Positions 1 through 10,326 of a stretch of 36,597 nt of DNA are shown here, one piece after another. The stretch is from NCBI GenBank assembly GCA_004321925.1, contig SCQH01000045.1:1-36597 (forward strand), in the 5' to 3' direction. Origin of the DNA: Nitrospirota bacterium. GTDB taxonomy: Bacteria > Nitrospirota > Thermodesulfovibrionia > Thermodesulfovibrionales > UBA6898. Within the stretch, counting starts at the first letter, position 1. The number at the start of each line of letters is the position of its first letter. Both the position numbers and the translations under genes were made by a program. Below the pieces are notes generated by a model. That model made no database searches. It was not told the DNA's origin and saw only the letters and a program-made list of their open reading frames with translations.

Positions 1-1635
1 GCAGAAGGTTCGGCCTTCATTTCTGAAACGATCTCCGGGGACAGGATATGGCAGGCGATAGAAGCTTTAAACGCCCTCATGCAGAAGATGGCACTCTACC
101 TGCGCAGGTCCGAGACCATGACGATGGAAAGTATGGTCAAACTCGGCGGCATCGTCTCAACGGTCGATGATGTGCATCTGCATCTGGAGGAAATGGAGCA
201 GATAGCACGGACACTGCGGGTTCTCGGCCTTTCGACCGCTTTACAGAGCGCTGCCTTGAGAAGGACCGGGAGCGAAGGAAAGGTCCTCGGTTCTGACATC
301 AAGACCCTCTCCTTTGTGGTCCAGGAGAAGTCCCAGAACATCGGCGGCAATGTCGCGGCCCTGGTCACCTTCATCCAGACCACCCTTGCCCGTCTCAAAC
401 TTCTTGAAGAAAGCCAGCAGAAAAAGGCATCGGTCGTGCTCAAGGCGACCATGGCAGGCATTAATGCACTCATTGCAAAGCACCGGCTTGCCACCACCAC
501 CTCGCGTGACATATCCGCTGCTGCTGAGAATATATCCAAAAGCATCGGCAATGTGGTGTCCTCACAACAGTTTCACGACATCACCCGCCAGCAGTTCGAG
601 GCGATCAGAAATGCCTTTGCGACAATGTCGGCTGCCCTTCTGGCCCATCCCGGCCTCCGGAACGAATTGCCGGGGGCTCCCGGGACCGGTCAGGACCGGA
701 TGCGGGAAGCGGCGCACCTCTGCTTTTCACAGGCGGCTGCGCTTTCAGAGACCCGCAGGATCTTCATCACTGCGGTCGAAACCATCATAGGAAATCTTAA
801 GGCCATTGCCGGGGCCGTGCGGGATATGAACAGGAAGACCGACCTGCTGACCGGTCGTGACAGTTCGTCCGGATCTTTTCTCGCCGGGCTGGGGGGCACC
901 CTCTCCTCAGTCATGTCGACCCTTGCCGCCCTATCCGAGGATATCACAACCAAAAAAGAGCTCGCCGAGGCGGTAACCTATATCTGGAGGACGACGACCG
1001 AAATGGCCGGCTTCATCAGGGAGATCGAAGACATAGGCGACGAGGTCGACCTGATCGCCTTTAATGCCGCCGTGAAGGCAAGCATGCTCGGAGAAGAGGG
1101 AAAACCGCTCGTCGTGATCGCAGAATGGATACAGCGCGTCTCCTTCGAAACACAAAAACATACGAACGCCGTATCCGAGATGCTGAACTCGGTCACCCGG
1201 TATACCGCTGAACTGTCGGGAAAAATTGACGACAGCTTTACCTCGGGAGGCTCTGAGGTAAAAGAGATGTCCGACACGCTTCAGTCCCAGGTGGGATTAC
1301 TCTCAAAAGCGAACAGGGAAATTCAAAAGACGAATACGGAGATCGAAGCCGTCAGCAGCACCCTTGCAGATGACATCGAGGCGGCAGCGGAAAAGATAAC
1401 GGTCTACACCCTGGTGGATTCCTCGGTCACCCGGATCCTTACTCTCCTTGAAGCTAATCTGGCCAGGATAAGGATGGCGGTACCCGAGATAACGCAAGCG
1501 GCCTATGGCGACGGCGATGCCGCTACCCCGTTGCAGGGCGAGGGAGGTCTTCCGGCGGAAGGTCCCGGGGCGCCGGAGACAGGATCCGCCCGGGAAGCGG
1601 AAAAGGAATTCGGAGAGAATATCGAACTGTTTTGA
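1..1635 (+). CDS. Divergent methyl-accepting chemotaxis-like protein (5' partial)
   Basis: The frame is open from the first base, so the start lies upstream; 544 residues are visible. The protein is almost entirely helical and coiled-coil-like with no membrane segment in the visible part. Around positions 1030-1150 there is a recognisable but degenerate receptor hairpin tip: DLIAFNAAVKAS stands where canonical receptors have NLLALNAAIEAA, and VVIAEWIQRVS stands for VVADEVRKLAE. An earlier segment reads SSQQFHDITRQQFEAI, resembling the QFQD-type motif seen in other chemotaxis helices. It is followed 22 bases later by a STAS gene, then cheY and cheA, so it probably works in that signalling complex. 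The C-terminal 40 residues are low-complexity, rich in Gly, Glu and Pro. Inference: a soluble or N-terminally anchored receptor-like scaffold with altered CheA/CheW contacts. The ligand is unknown. Confidence 0.7.
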   Translation, partial: AEGSAFISETISGDRIWQAIEALNALMQKMALYLRRSETMTMESMVKLGGIVSTVDDVHLHLEEMEQIARTLRVLGLSTALQSAALRRTGSEGKVLGSDIKTLSFVVQEKSQNIGGNVAALVTFIQTTLARLKLLEESQQKKASVVLKATMAGINALIAKHRLATTTSRDISAAAENISKSIGNVVSSQQFHDITRQQFEAIRNAFATMSAALLAHPGLRNELPGAPGTGQDRMREAAHLCFSQAAALSETRRIFITAVETIIGNLKAIAGAVRDMNRKTDLLTGRDSSSGSFLAGLGGTLSSVMSTLAALSEDITTKKELAEAVTYIWRTTTEMAGFIREIEDIGDEVDLIAFNAAVKASMLGEEGKPLVVIAEWIQRVSFETQKHTNAVSEMLNSVTRYTAELSGKIDDSFTSGGSEVKEMSDTLQSQVGLLSKANREIQKTNTEIEAVSSTLADDIEAAAEKITVYTLVDSSVTRILTLLEANLARIRMAVPEITQAAYGDGDAATPLQGEGGLPAEGPGAPETGSAREAEKEFGENIELF

Positions 1636-1657
1636 ATCGGTAGAAGGAGGCAGGAAG

Positions 1658-2008
1658 ATGGGTGAATACAGAATGAGCGAGTCGGAGATACCGGGGACAC
1701 TGATCATATCGGGATCACTGGGCATCGAAAACTCGGCACGTATCAAGGAGGCCCTGATGGAGGTCCTTGAGAGGTCTGAGCATATCGTGCTGAAGCTTGA
1801 GAAGGACTCCTCCGTGGACCTGTCTTTCTTGCAGATACTTTGCGCAGCCCATCGCGCTGCAACCCTGAGGCAGAAGACCTTTGAGGTCCTGGGGGCTAAC
1901 GCCGACAATTTTGAGCTGACGGTAACAGACACCGGCTATGCCCGCACCTGCGGGTGTGCCATGGATAAAGACCACACCTGCTTATGGGTACGGGGAGGAA
2001 AGAAGTGA
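1658..2008 (+). CDS. STAS-domain protein with Cys-rich tail
   Basis: This is a 116-residue protein. ATG 1658 is chosen because an AAGGAGG ribosome-binding site sits at 1644-1650. Residues about 10-95 match the anti-anti-sigma/STAS fold: ISGSLGIENSARIKEAL, then KDSSVDLSFLQILCAAHRAA, where the usual phospho-acceptor Ser/Thr region of SpoIIAA-like proteins reads DSSVDLSFLQ. STAS proteins of this size are found in chemotaxis operons, where they may act as phosphorylation-dependent switches or scaffolds; that role is inferred. The last 20 or so residues carry CGC and HTC, a cluster of Cys and His unusual for a STAS protein. Its TGA stop overlaps the GTG start of cheY, so the two are translationally coupled. 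Confidence 0.75.
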   Translation: MGEYRMSESEIPGTLIISGSLGIENSARIKEALMEVLERSEHIVLKLEKDSSVDLSFLQILCAAHRAATLRQKTFEVLGANADNFELTVTDTGYARTCGCAMDKDHTCLWVRGGKK

Positions 2009-2370
2009 GCAAGACGATTATGACAGTGGACGATTCTGCAAGTGTCAGACAGATGGTAAGCTTCACGCTCAAACAGCTCGGACATCATATTGTCGAAGCG
2101 GCCAACGGTATGGACGCCCTGAAAAAGATGGACCTTAAACCGATCGATATGCTGATCACCGACATCAATATGCCCGAACTTGACGGGATAAGCCTTGTGA
2201 AAAAGGTGCGGGAAAACCCTGCATACCGGTTCATCCCGATCATCATGCTGACCACCGAGTCACAGGCAGAGAAAAAACAGGAAGGGAAAGCGGCAGGCGC
2301 AACAGGCTGGATCGTCAAGCCGTTCAGGCCGGACCAGCTTATCGCGGTCGTAAAGAAGGTGCTGGGATGA
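2005..2370 (+). CDS. cheY: CheY-like single-domain response regulator
   Basis: A 121-residue receiver domain and nothing else. The start is placed at GTG 2005, which overlaps the upstream TGA (GTGA) and follows a GGAGG-type site at about 1994-1999; this gives the usual MSKTIMTVDDS beginning. An in-frame ATG at 1984 would add an uncharacteristic N-terminus. The acidic pocket is D9-D10, the phospho-acceptor is D53 in LITDINMPELDG, the conserved Thr lies in MLTTES, and the conserved Lys lies in WIVKPF. In the family, CheA phosphorylates this Asp and the phospho-protein carries the signal to the flagellar motor. Its stop overlaps the start of cheA, so CheA and CheY are probably produced together. 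Confidence 0.92.
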   Translation: MSKTIMTVDDSASVRQMVSFTLKQLGHHIVEAANGMDALKKMDLKPIDMLITDINMPELDGISLVKKVRENPAYRFIPIIMLTTESQAEKKQEGKAAGATGWIVKPFRPDQLIAVVKKVLG

Positions 2371-4484
2371 GCAACGGGCTTGAGGAGCTGAAAAAGACAT
2401 TCAGGGCCGAGGCCATGGAACTCCTGGCCGCCCTTGAGAGTTCGCTCCTGGAACTGGAATGCAGTCCCGGGAACCAGGAGACCATCGGCTCGATCTTCAG
2501 GGTCTTTCATACCCTCAAGGGTACAGGGGCCATGTGCGGTTTTGATGAGATCTCTCATTTTACCCATGAGATCGAGACGCTCTATGACATGGTGCGCTGT
2601 GGGAAGATCACCCCTGACAAGGAGCTCATAGACGTAACCCTTGCTGCGGGCGATCTCATAAAACAGTTCCTGACCCTGGATGAATCCTCAACAGGGGAAC
2701 TCGCAGAGCAGGAGGCCGGACTCCTTGCCGCCTTCAGGAAATTCATGCCTCAGGAAGCCTCGGCCGCGCCTTCCGGCAAGACCTCCGGGGCAGTAGCTCC
2801 CGGTGCGCCACCCGTTCAGGCGAAACAGGTCACCTACCGGGTTCGCTTCAAGCCGTTCAAAGAGATATTCAGGGGCGGGACGAACCCGGTCCTCCTTCTG
2901 AGCGAATTGCGCGGTCTCGGGGACTGCACGATCGCGGCCCATACCGATGCGATCCCCGATATCTATGAGATGGACGCCGAGGCCTGCTATACCTTCTGGG
3001 ACGCCATTTTGACAACTGACAAGGGGCTCGACGCTATCCGGGACATCTTCATCTTTGTTGAAAATGAAAGCGAACTGAAGATCGATATCATCGACAACGG
3101 CGAAAGCTCACTCGGGGTGCTCGATTACAAGAGGCTTGGAGAGATACTCGTCGAAAAAAGAGAGCTCCGCAGGGAAGACCTCGAGGCGGTCCTTCAGACC
3201 CGAAAACTGCTCGGAGAGATGCTCATCGAGAAGGGACTGGTCGATCCTCAGACCGTGGAAATGGCCCTGACCGAGCAGGAACGTCTCAAACAGATACGCG
3301 AGAACCGGCTGAAGATCGAGTCGATGGCCAATATCAGGGTATCGTCGCAGAAGCTCGACAAGCTGGTCAACCTCGTGGGAGAACTGGTGACCGTCCAGGC
3401 GCGTCTCAGCCAGACCTGTGCGGCGAGAAATGACGCCATCCTGCTTTCGATCTCCGAGGAAGTGGAGCGCCTGACCATGGAACTCAGGGACAATACCATG
3501 GACATCCGCATGATGCCGATCGGTTCCACCTTCAGTTCGCTCAAGCGGGTTGTCCGCGACCTTTCAATAGAACTCGGCAAGCAGGTCGAGCTCATCACGG
3601 ACGGGGGTGAGACCGAACTGGACAAAACGGTCATAGAAAAGCTCCACGACCCCCTTGTCCATCTCATCAGAAACAGCCTCGACCACGGGGTGGAACTTCC
3701 GGCTGCACGGGAAAAGGCCGGTAAATCAGCAGGCGGGATCATCCACCTTGCCGCAGCCCACTCAGGAGACCATGTCGTGATACAGATCATGGATGACGGC
3801 AAGGGTCTTGATCCGCGGAAGATACGGGAAAAGGCCGTCAAGAGCGGACTGATCCAGCAGGATGAACAACTCTCCGAGCGGGAGATCTACGAGCTGATTC
3901 TTGCCCCGGGCTTCACCACTGCCGAGGGCGTCACCAGCGTCTCAGGCCGGGGTGTCGGGATGGATGTGGTGAAAAAAGCTGTCGATGCCCTCAGGGGGTC
4001 GATCCATATCGAAAGCCACCTTGGTTACGGAACGACCATTACCCTTGTCCTCCCCCTCACCCTTGCGATCATCGAAGGCCTCCTGGTGAGGATCGGCGGC
4101 GACCACTTTGTGCTCCCCCTCTCCCTGGTGGAAGAGTGCATGGAACTGACCGGAAAGGACATCAGCAGGCACCACGGCAGGCATATCGCCGATGTCCGAG
4201 GGAAAGTGGTGCCGTATATCAGGCTTCGTGAGCACTTCATGACCGAAGGCGCCCGGCCCGAGATCGAGCAGATCGTCATTGTCAACTCAGACAACCACCG
4301 TATTGGGCTTGTGGTCGACAGCGTCATAGGGGGGCATCAGACCGTCATCAAGACCCTGGGCAAGGTCTTTCGGGATATCCGGGGGGTATCAGGGGCCTCG
4401 ATCCTGGGAGACGGCTCTGTCTGCCTGATCGTCGACGTTGAAAAACTTATCCATTCAATAGAGAAAGAGGAGGTGGCCGGATAA
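2367..4484 (+). CDS. cheA: Chemotaxis histidine kinase CheA with MshEN-like insert
   Basis: A 705-residue kinase that overlaps cheY by four bases (ATGA). Domains in order: Hpt at about 1-105 with phospho-acceptor His48 in HTLKGTGA; an Ala/Pro linker; a P2-like alpha/beta region at about 155-245 (KPFKEIFRGG, then DAIRDIFIFVE); a helical insert at about 252-312 with two LGExLxEK motifs (L257 and L282); the dimerisation helices (KLDKLVNLVGEL); the ATPase with N box HDPLVHLIRNSLDHG, G1 DDGKGLD and G2 SGRGVGMD; and a C-terminal CheW-like domain. All catalytic elements are present, so it should be active. The LGExLxEK insert resembles the N-terminal MshEN/GspE-N fold of type II secretion and pilus ATPases, which binds c-di-GMP in some proteins. 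That resemblance is by motif only. Confidence 0.93.
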   Translation: MSNGLEELKKTFRAEAMELLAALESSLLELECSPGNQETIGSIFRVFHTLKGTGAMCGFDEISHFTHEIETLYDMVRCGKITPDKELIDVTLAAGDLIKQFLTLDESSTGELAEQEAGLLAAFRKFMPQEASAAPSGKTSGAVAPGAPPVQAKQVTYRVRFKPFKEIFRGGTNPVLLLSELRGLGDCTIAAHTDAIPDIYEMDAEACYTFWDAILTTDKGLDAIRDIFIFVENESELKIDIIDNGESSLGVLDYKRLGEILVEKRELRREDLEAVLQTRKLLGEMLIEKGLVDPQTVEMALTEQERLKQIRENRLKIESMANIRVSSQKLDKLVNLVGELVTVQARLSQTCAARNDAILLSISEEVERLTMELRDNTMDIRMMPIGSTFSSLKRVVRDLSIELGKQVELITDGGETELDKTVIEKLHDPLVHLIRNSLDHGVELPAAREKAGKSAGGIIHLAAAHSGDHVVIQIMDDGKGLDPRKIREKAVKSGLIQQDEQLSEREIYELILAPGFTTAEGVTSVSGRGVGMDVVKKAVDALRGSIHIESHLGYGTTITLVLPLTLAIIEGLLVRIGGDHFVLPLSLVEECMELTGKDISRHHGRHIADVRGKVVPYIRLREHFMTEGARPEIEQIVIVNSDNHRIGLVVDSVIGGHQTVIKTLGKVFRDIRGVSGASILGDGSVCLIVDVEKLIHSIEKEEVAG

Positions 4485-4508
4485 GCTCATGGCAGCACCG
4501 CTCGATAA
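4482..4508 (+). promoter_or_regulatory. Candidate sigma-28 (FliA) promoter for the MCP-cheW pair
   Basis: TAAG at 4482-4485, a 15-base spacer and CTCGATAA at 4501-4508 resemble the flagellar sigma-28 pattern TAAA-N15-GCCGATAA (3 of 4 and 6 of 8 matches). It starts at the end of cheA and lies about 60 bases before the MCP start, where a chemoreceptor promoter would be expected. The match is by eye only. Confidence 0.4.
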
Positions 4509-4569
4509 TTTTATATACATTACCCCTGACAGGGACATATTACATTAAATTTTTTCTCAAGGAGGGCTC

Positions 4570-6276
4570 ATGCTTAAGAATTTAAAGATAGGATCAAGAC
4601 TGTTAGTAGGCTTCGGGATTGTCGTGCTTATCACTCTTGCGATAGGTGGCTCTGGATACTGGGGGGTCGATTCCATAACATCAAAAGTGATCACCATGCT
4701 CCAGACCGATTCCAATGTCTCTGAAAATGCTTCCCGTGCCCGCGCCAATGTCAACGCACTGCGGAGGTACGAGAAAGACCTTTTCATAAACATCGGGAAC
4801 AAGGAGAAAGAAGAAGACTATCACAAGAAATGGCAGGAGCAGCAGGACCATCTCAACAAGAGGATGGCTGAACTGGACAAAGTTGTTTACATCAAGGAAG
4901 AGAAGGAGCAGCTCAAGGACATGCAGACCGAGATGAAGGCTTATGACGCCGGCTTCCTGAAGGTCTATAACCTTATCAAGGCAGGCAGCATAAAGACCAC
5001 GCAGGAAGCGAATAATGCCATAAACGAATACAAGGACTCAGTACATAAACTCGAATCATCAGCGAAGAGTCTTGCTGAAGCAGGCAATGCTCGTATGGAG
5101 GGTGAGGAACCTATCTTGAAGGCCTTTGCAAAAAGGATCACCTTCATTATGCTCATGCTTCTCCTTGTTGCCATGGCCCTGAGCATCGGCATTGCCATGT
5201 TCATCACCAACAGCATTGTGAACCCCTTGACAAAGGGAGTGGTGGTAGCCAATGCCCTTGCCGAAGGGGACCTGATGCTGAACGTTGAGGTAACGAGCAA
5301 GGACGAGACAGGGCAGCTGCTGCTTGCGATGAAGAACATGGTGGAGAAGCTCAGGGAGATCGTGCTGGACGTGAAGACCGCCTCTGACAACGTGGCCTCA
5401 GGGAGCCAGCAGATGAGCTCCAGTTCAGAGGAGATGTCCCAGGGCGCCTCAGAGCAGGCGAGCTCCGTGGAAGAGGTCTCGTCGTCGATGGAAGAGATGG
5501 TATCAAACGTGCGCCAGAATGCGGACAATGCGCAGCAGACAGAGAAGATAGCCCTGAAATCTGCCGGTGACGCCCGCGAAAGCGGCAGGGCGGTCGGCGA
5601 GACCGTGACGGCGATGAAAGAGATAGCCGGCAAGATCTCAATCATCGAAGAGATAGCCCGCCAGACAAACCTCCTTGCCCTGAACGCGGCTATCGAGGCA
5701 GCGCGTGCAGGCGAGCACGGCAAGGGCTTTGCGGTCGTTGCCTCTGAGGTCAGGAAGCTCGCAGAACGGAGCCAGACAGCAGCGGCCGAGATCAGCAAGC
5801 TCTCGTCGTCGAGCGTACAGGTGGCAGAGATGGCCGGCCAGATGCTGACGAAGCTCGTCCCTGACATACAGAAGACGGCCGAGCTGGTCCAGGAGATCAA
5901 CGCAGCCAGCGCAGAGCAGAACAGCGGGGCAGAGCAGATCAACAAGGCTATCCAGCAGCTCGACCAGGTGGTGCAGCAAAACGCCAGCGTGGCAGAGGAG
6001 ATGTCCTCCACTGCCGAGGAACTTGCCGCCCAGGCAGAAAACCTCCAGAGCTCGATAGAGTTCTTCAAGATCGGGGGGGCAGAAAGAAGCAGGGTTGCTG
6101 CAGCACGGCCTGCCCCCCACATGGTAGCGCACAGGACAAAGTTCGCGCATTTGACCCACCCGGTGCAGAAACCCGGCAAGGCCGTGGCCGCAAAGCCGGC
6201 GGTTCAGAAGGGGTTTGCCCTGGACATGGGCGACACGGGCAGGGACGCCGAAGACAGTGAATTCGAGAAGTTTTAG
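4570..6276 (+). CDS. Methyl-accepting chemotaxis protein (4HB sensor)
   Basis: A 568-residue transmembrane receptor with a strong AAGGAGGG site just before ATG 4570. TM1 is at about residues 11-32. A helical periplasmic region follows at about 35-185, rich in Lys and Glu, of the four-helix-bundle MCP type. TM2 is at about 190-213, a HAMP linker at about 212-265, and then the long cytoplasmic signalling hairpin. The tip is canonical: EEIARQTNLLALNAAIEAAR, then GFAVVASEVRKLAERS. The SSSSEEMSQGASEQASS region is a typical adaptation-helix segment. There is no C-terminal NWETF-like tether; the tail ends EDSEFEKF after an Ala/Pro/Lys-rich linker. It binds CheA/CheW through the tip and is the likely substrate of the CheR, CheD and CheB encoded nearby. 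The ligand cannot be read from sequence. Confidence 0.93.
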   Translation: MLKNLKIGSRLLVGFGIVVLITLAIGGSGYWGVDSITSKVITMLQTDSNVSENASRARANVNALRRYEKDLFINIGNKEKEEDYHKKWQEQQDHLNKRMAELDKVVYIKEEKEQLKDMQTEMKAYDAGFLKVYNLIKAGSIKTTQEANNAINEYKDSVHKLESSAKSLAEAGNARMEGEEPILKAFAKRITFIMLMLLLVAMALSIGIAMFITNSIVNPLTKGVVVANALAEGDLMLNVEVTSKDETGQLLLAMKNMVEKLREIVLDVKTASDNVASGSQQMSSSSEEMSQGASEQASSVEEVSSSMEEMVSNVRQNADNAQQTEKIALKSAGDARESGRAVGETVTAMKEIAGKISIIEEIARQTNLLALNAAIEAARAGEHGKGFAVVASEVRKLAERSQTAAAEISKLSSSSVQVAEMAGQMLTKLVPDIQKTAELVQEINAASAEQNSGAEQINKAIQQLDQVVQQNASVAEEMSSTAEELAAQAENLQSSIEFFKIGGAERSRVAAARPAPHMVAHRTKFAHLTHPVQKPGKAVAAKPAVQKGFALDMGDTGRDAEDSEFEKF

Positions 6277-6287
6277 GGGGTGATGAT

Positions 6288-6791
6288 ATGAGCGTAACAG
6301 GAGTTACTGAGACAACGCAGTATCTGACATTCAAGCTTGAGGAAGAGGTCTTTGCCCTGGACATCTCGAAGGTGCGGGAGGTCCTCGATTTTACGGCAGT
6401 GACGAAGGTGCCGCGCACGCCGGAGTTCATGCGGGGGGTGATAAACCTCAGGGGCAATGTGGTGCCGGTGGTGGATATGCGGCTTAAGTTCGGTATGACG
6501 AAGACCGAAAACACCGTCAACACCTGCATCATCATCGTGGAGATAGCCCTTGACGGCGACAAGACCGTGCTCGGCGCGCTGGCGGATTCGGTGCAGGAGG
6601 TGATCGACCTCGAACCGGACAAGATAGAGCCCGCCCCGAAGATCGGCACGAGGCTGCGGACCGAGTTCATCCGGGGCATGGGGAAGAGGGACGAACAGTT
6701 CGTCATCATCCTCGACATCGACAAGGTCTTCTCCGCCGATGAGCTCTCTCTTGTCCAGGACTCCGGGCAGAAGGCCTCGGCAGATCATTAG
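6288..6791 (+). CDS. cheW: CheW coupling protein
   Basis: A 167-residue CheW domain covering nearly the whole protein. Diagnostic segments are YLTFKLEEEVFALDISKVREVL near the N-terminus, then RGVINLRGNVVPVVDMR and FVIILDIDKVF. CheW is the cytoplasmic adaptor that joins receptor tips to CheA. It lies 11 bases after the MCP stop with a GGGGGTGAT site, so the two form a pair probably driven by the same promoter. The last 20 residues are a short polar tail. No key feature is missing. Confidence 0.93.
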   Translation: MSVTGVTETTQYLTFKLEEEVFALDISKVREVLDFTAVTKVPRTPEFMRGVINLRGNVVPVVDMRLKFGMTKTENTVNTCIIIVEIALDGDKTVLGALADSVQEVIDLEPDKIEPAPKIGTRLRTEFIRGMGKRDEQFVIILDIDKVFSADELSLVQDSGQKASADH

Positions 6792-6976
6792 GACCTGAGA
6801 GAACATCAGCGTCGTCATCCCCGAACAGACGGGAAACCCTTGCCTGCTGGATGTTATCTGCTATGCGGGTTCCCGCCTGGATCGGGCCTCTGAGGTTCGA
6901 TCGGGTCATTTCTCCCGGTGAGTTCGCCTTCGTGCGGATGCAGGCATAATGGTTTTATTACCGATATCACTATACT

Positions 6977-7857
6977 ATGAACGTTTCTGAAAACACAGGA
7001 TACAAATACTGCGGCAAGATCATGGCTGCGAAGCTCTCGGACAGGGACTTCCAGCGGCTGAGCCATTTTATCCATGAGGAATGCGGCATCAAGATGGCCG
7101 TGCCTAAAAAGGTGATGCTCGAGGCCCGACTGAAAAAAAGACTCCGGGTCCTGGGCCTGGAGACCTTTGATGAATACTGCGACCTGCTCTTCAGTCCTTT
7201 GGGGATGCAGCAGGAACGGCTTAATATGATCAATGTGGTGACGACTAACAAAACGGACTTTTTCCGTGAGCCGCGGCACTTCGAATACCTTCTCCAGCAG
7301 GCCATCCCCGAGCTTATACGGCTCTGCGGTGCTGGGATGAGAAGACGCCTTGCTGTCTGGTCTGCCGGGTGCTCGACCGGTGAGGAACCCTACACTCTGG
7401 CAATGGTGCTGAGCGAATTTGCGGCCCGCACCCCCGGGTTCAATTTCAGCATACTCGCTACCGATATCTCGACCGCCGTGCTCGAAAAGGCGGTCAGGGG
7501 GGTCTACAAAGAGGAAAGGCTCGAGACCGTTCCGCAGATGTACCGGAAGAACTATTTTATGAAGAGCAAGGACAGAGGAAGGGCATTGGTGAGGGTCATG
7601 CCTGAAGTCAGATCTCTCGTCAGGTTCCGGCGGCTGAACTTTCTTGACCATGACTTCGGCATGCGGGAGCACCAGGACATTATCTTCTGCCGCAACGTCA
7701 TCATCTATTTCGACCGCCCGACGCAGGAAAAGGTGCTCGGAAGGCTCTGCGGGCATCTGATTCCGGGGGGCTACCTCTTCATGGGACATTCCGAGACCCT
7801 GAGCAGCCTGGACCTCCCCCTTGTTTCAGTCGGGCCCATGGTCTACCGAAGGCCCCT

Positions 7858-7861
<4 letters not shown>
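6977..7861 (+). CDS. cheR: Chemotaxis methyltransferase CheR
   Basis: A 294-residue protein (279 if the ATG at 7022 is used). It has the N-terminal helical CheR domain (LSDRDFQRLSHFIHEECGI, NVVTTNKTDFFREPRHF) and the SAM-binding domain (VWSAGCSTGEEPYTLA, ILATDIS, IIFCRNVIIYFD). It methylates receptor glutamates using SAM. Neither start has a clear ribosome-binding site. The conserved domain begins right after ATG 7022 (MAAKLSDRDF), and TATACT lies at 6971-6976 immediately before ATG 6977, so the true start may be 7022. The stop overlaps the start of cheD. A 185-base gap separates it from cheW, suggesting a separate transcript. Confidence 0.92.
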
Positions 7862-9461
<1,600 letters not shown>

Positions 9462-9519
9462 TCTCTTTCCCCGCCGGTATATGTACTTCAGATGAGCATT
9501 TATATTATTATATTCCCTC

Positions 9520-10299
9520 ATGAAAAATTCTCGCTTTAAGGACAAAGTCGCTTTAATAACAGGTAGTTCAAGGGGCATCGGCAGCGCCATCGCCCTGAAG
9601 TTTGCAGAGGCCGGAGCCGATGTTGTCCTCAATTACCGCAAGCAGGGAGGCTCATCCGAGGCCCAGGGGAAGAAGCTCTGCGAAACGATCCGGGGGATGG
9701 GACGCAGGGCCTTCCTTATACAGGCCGACATCTCTCAGAAGGAGTCGGTCAGGAGCCTGTTCGCTCAGGCCGCCGAGGCCTGCGGACGGTTGGACTTCCT
9801 GGTGCTGAATGCTGCCCGGACACCCTTTAAGCCCCTCGAAAAACTGCTCGAACGTGAGATCCGGCAGCTGGTCGACACCAATTACATCGGGAACCTCTTC
9901 TGCATCCAGGAGGCGGTCCCGCAACTGGCGCAACAGCGGGGTTCGATCGTTTTTGTATCGAGTCTCGGCAGCCGCTTCTATAACGTCTCCTACCCGCTGG
10001 GCAGCATGAAAGCCGCCATGGAGTCGGTCGTCCGGGATTGCGCCGAGGGGTTAAAGGCTAAAAGGATATCGGTCAACGCGGTCTGCGGGGGCATCGTCAA
10101 AACAGATTCCTTCAAGGTCCTGCGGCAGTTATGGGAAGAGCTTGAGTTCATCCCTGAGGACCTCTTCGTTGAGCCTGAAGAGATAGCCGATGTTGTCCTG
10201 TTCCTCTGCAGCAGTGACAGCAGGGCGATATGCGGCCAGACCATTGTTGTGGACCACGGCTTCAGCAACAGGCTCTATCAGCCGATGCAGAAAAAATAA
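9520..10299 (+). CDS. FabL-like enoyl-ACP reductase / SDR
   Basis: A 259-residue short-chain dehydrogenase. The cofactor loop is TGSSRGIG at the N-terminus. The middle reads LVLNAART where classical SDRs have NNAG, as in FabL-type enoyl reductases. The region SLGSRFYNVSYPLGSMKAA and the later VNAVCGGIVKTDSF closely follow the Bacillus FabL pattern. The candidate catalytic pair is Tyr158 and Lys164, with only five residues between them (YX5K). FabI/FabL enzymes usually have YX6K and ketoreductases YX3K, so this spacing is unusual. Likely role: reduction of the enoyl-ACP double bond with NAD(P)H in the locus that follows. There is no ribosome-binding site before ATG 9520, and an AT-rich TATATT stands about 6 bases upstream, so the message may be leaderless. 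A divergent ketoreductase is the alternative. Confidence 0.75.
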   Translation: MKNSRFKDKVALITGSSRGIGSAIALKFAEAGADVVLNYRKQGGSSEAQGKKLCETIRGMGRRAFLIQADISQKESVRSLFAQAAEACGRLDFLVLNAARTPFKPLEKLLEREIRQLVDTNYIGNLFCIQEAVPQLAQQRGSIVFVSSLGSRFYNVSYPLGSMKAAMESVVRDCAEGLKAKRISVNAVCGGIVKTDSFKVLRQLWEELEFIPEDLFVEPEEIADVVLFLCSSDSRAICGQTIVVDHGFSNRLYQPMQKK

Positions 10300-10326
10300 A
10301 TTTTGATACCAGACAAGGAGCGTCAC

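Noticed and set aside
4965-6179. Long minus-strand open frame of 404 codons opposite the MCP gene
   Set aside because: It is a shadow of the MCP: no ribosome-binding site, low-complexity Ser/Ala-rich translation, and the plus-strand gene is unambiguous.
6941-6967. Sigma-28 promoter before cheR (ACCGATAT at 6960-6967)
   Set aside because: The -10 is a partial match and no TAAA-like -35 stands at the right distance.
6792-6976. Riboswitch such as c-di-GMP in the cheW-cheR gap
   Set aside because: Short GC-rich repeats are present but no conserved riboswitch core or long paired architecture could be drawn.
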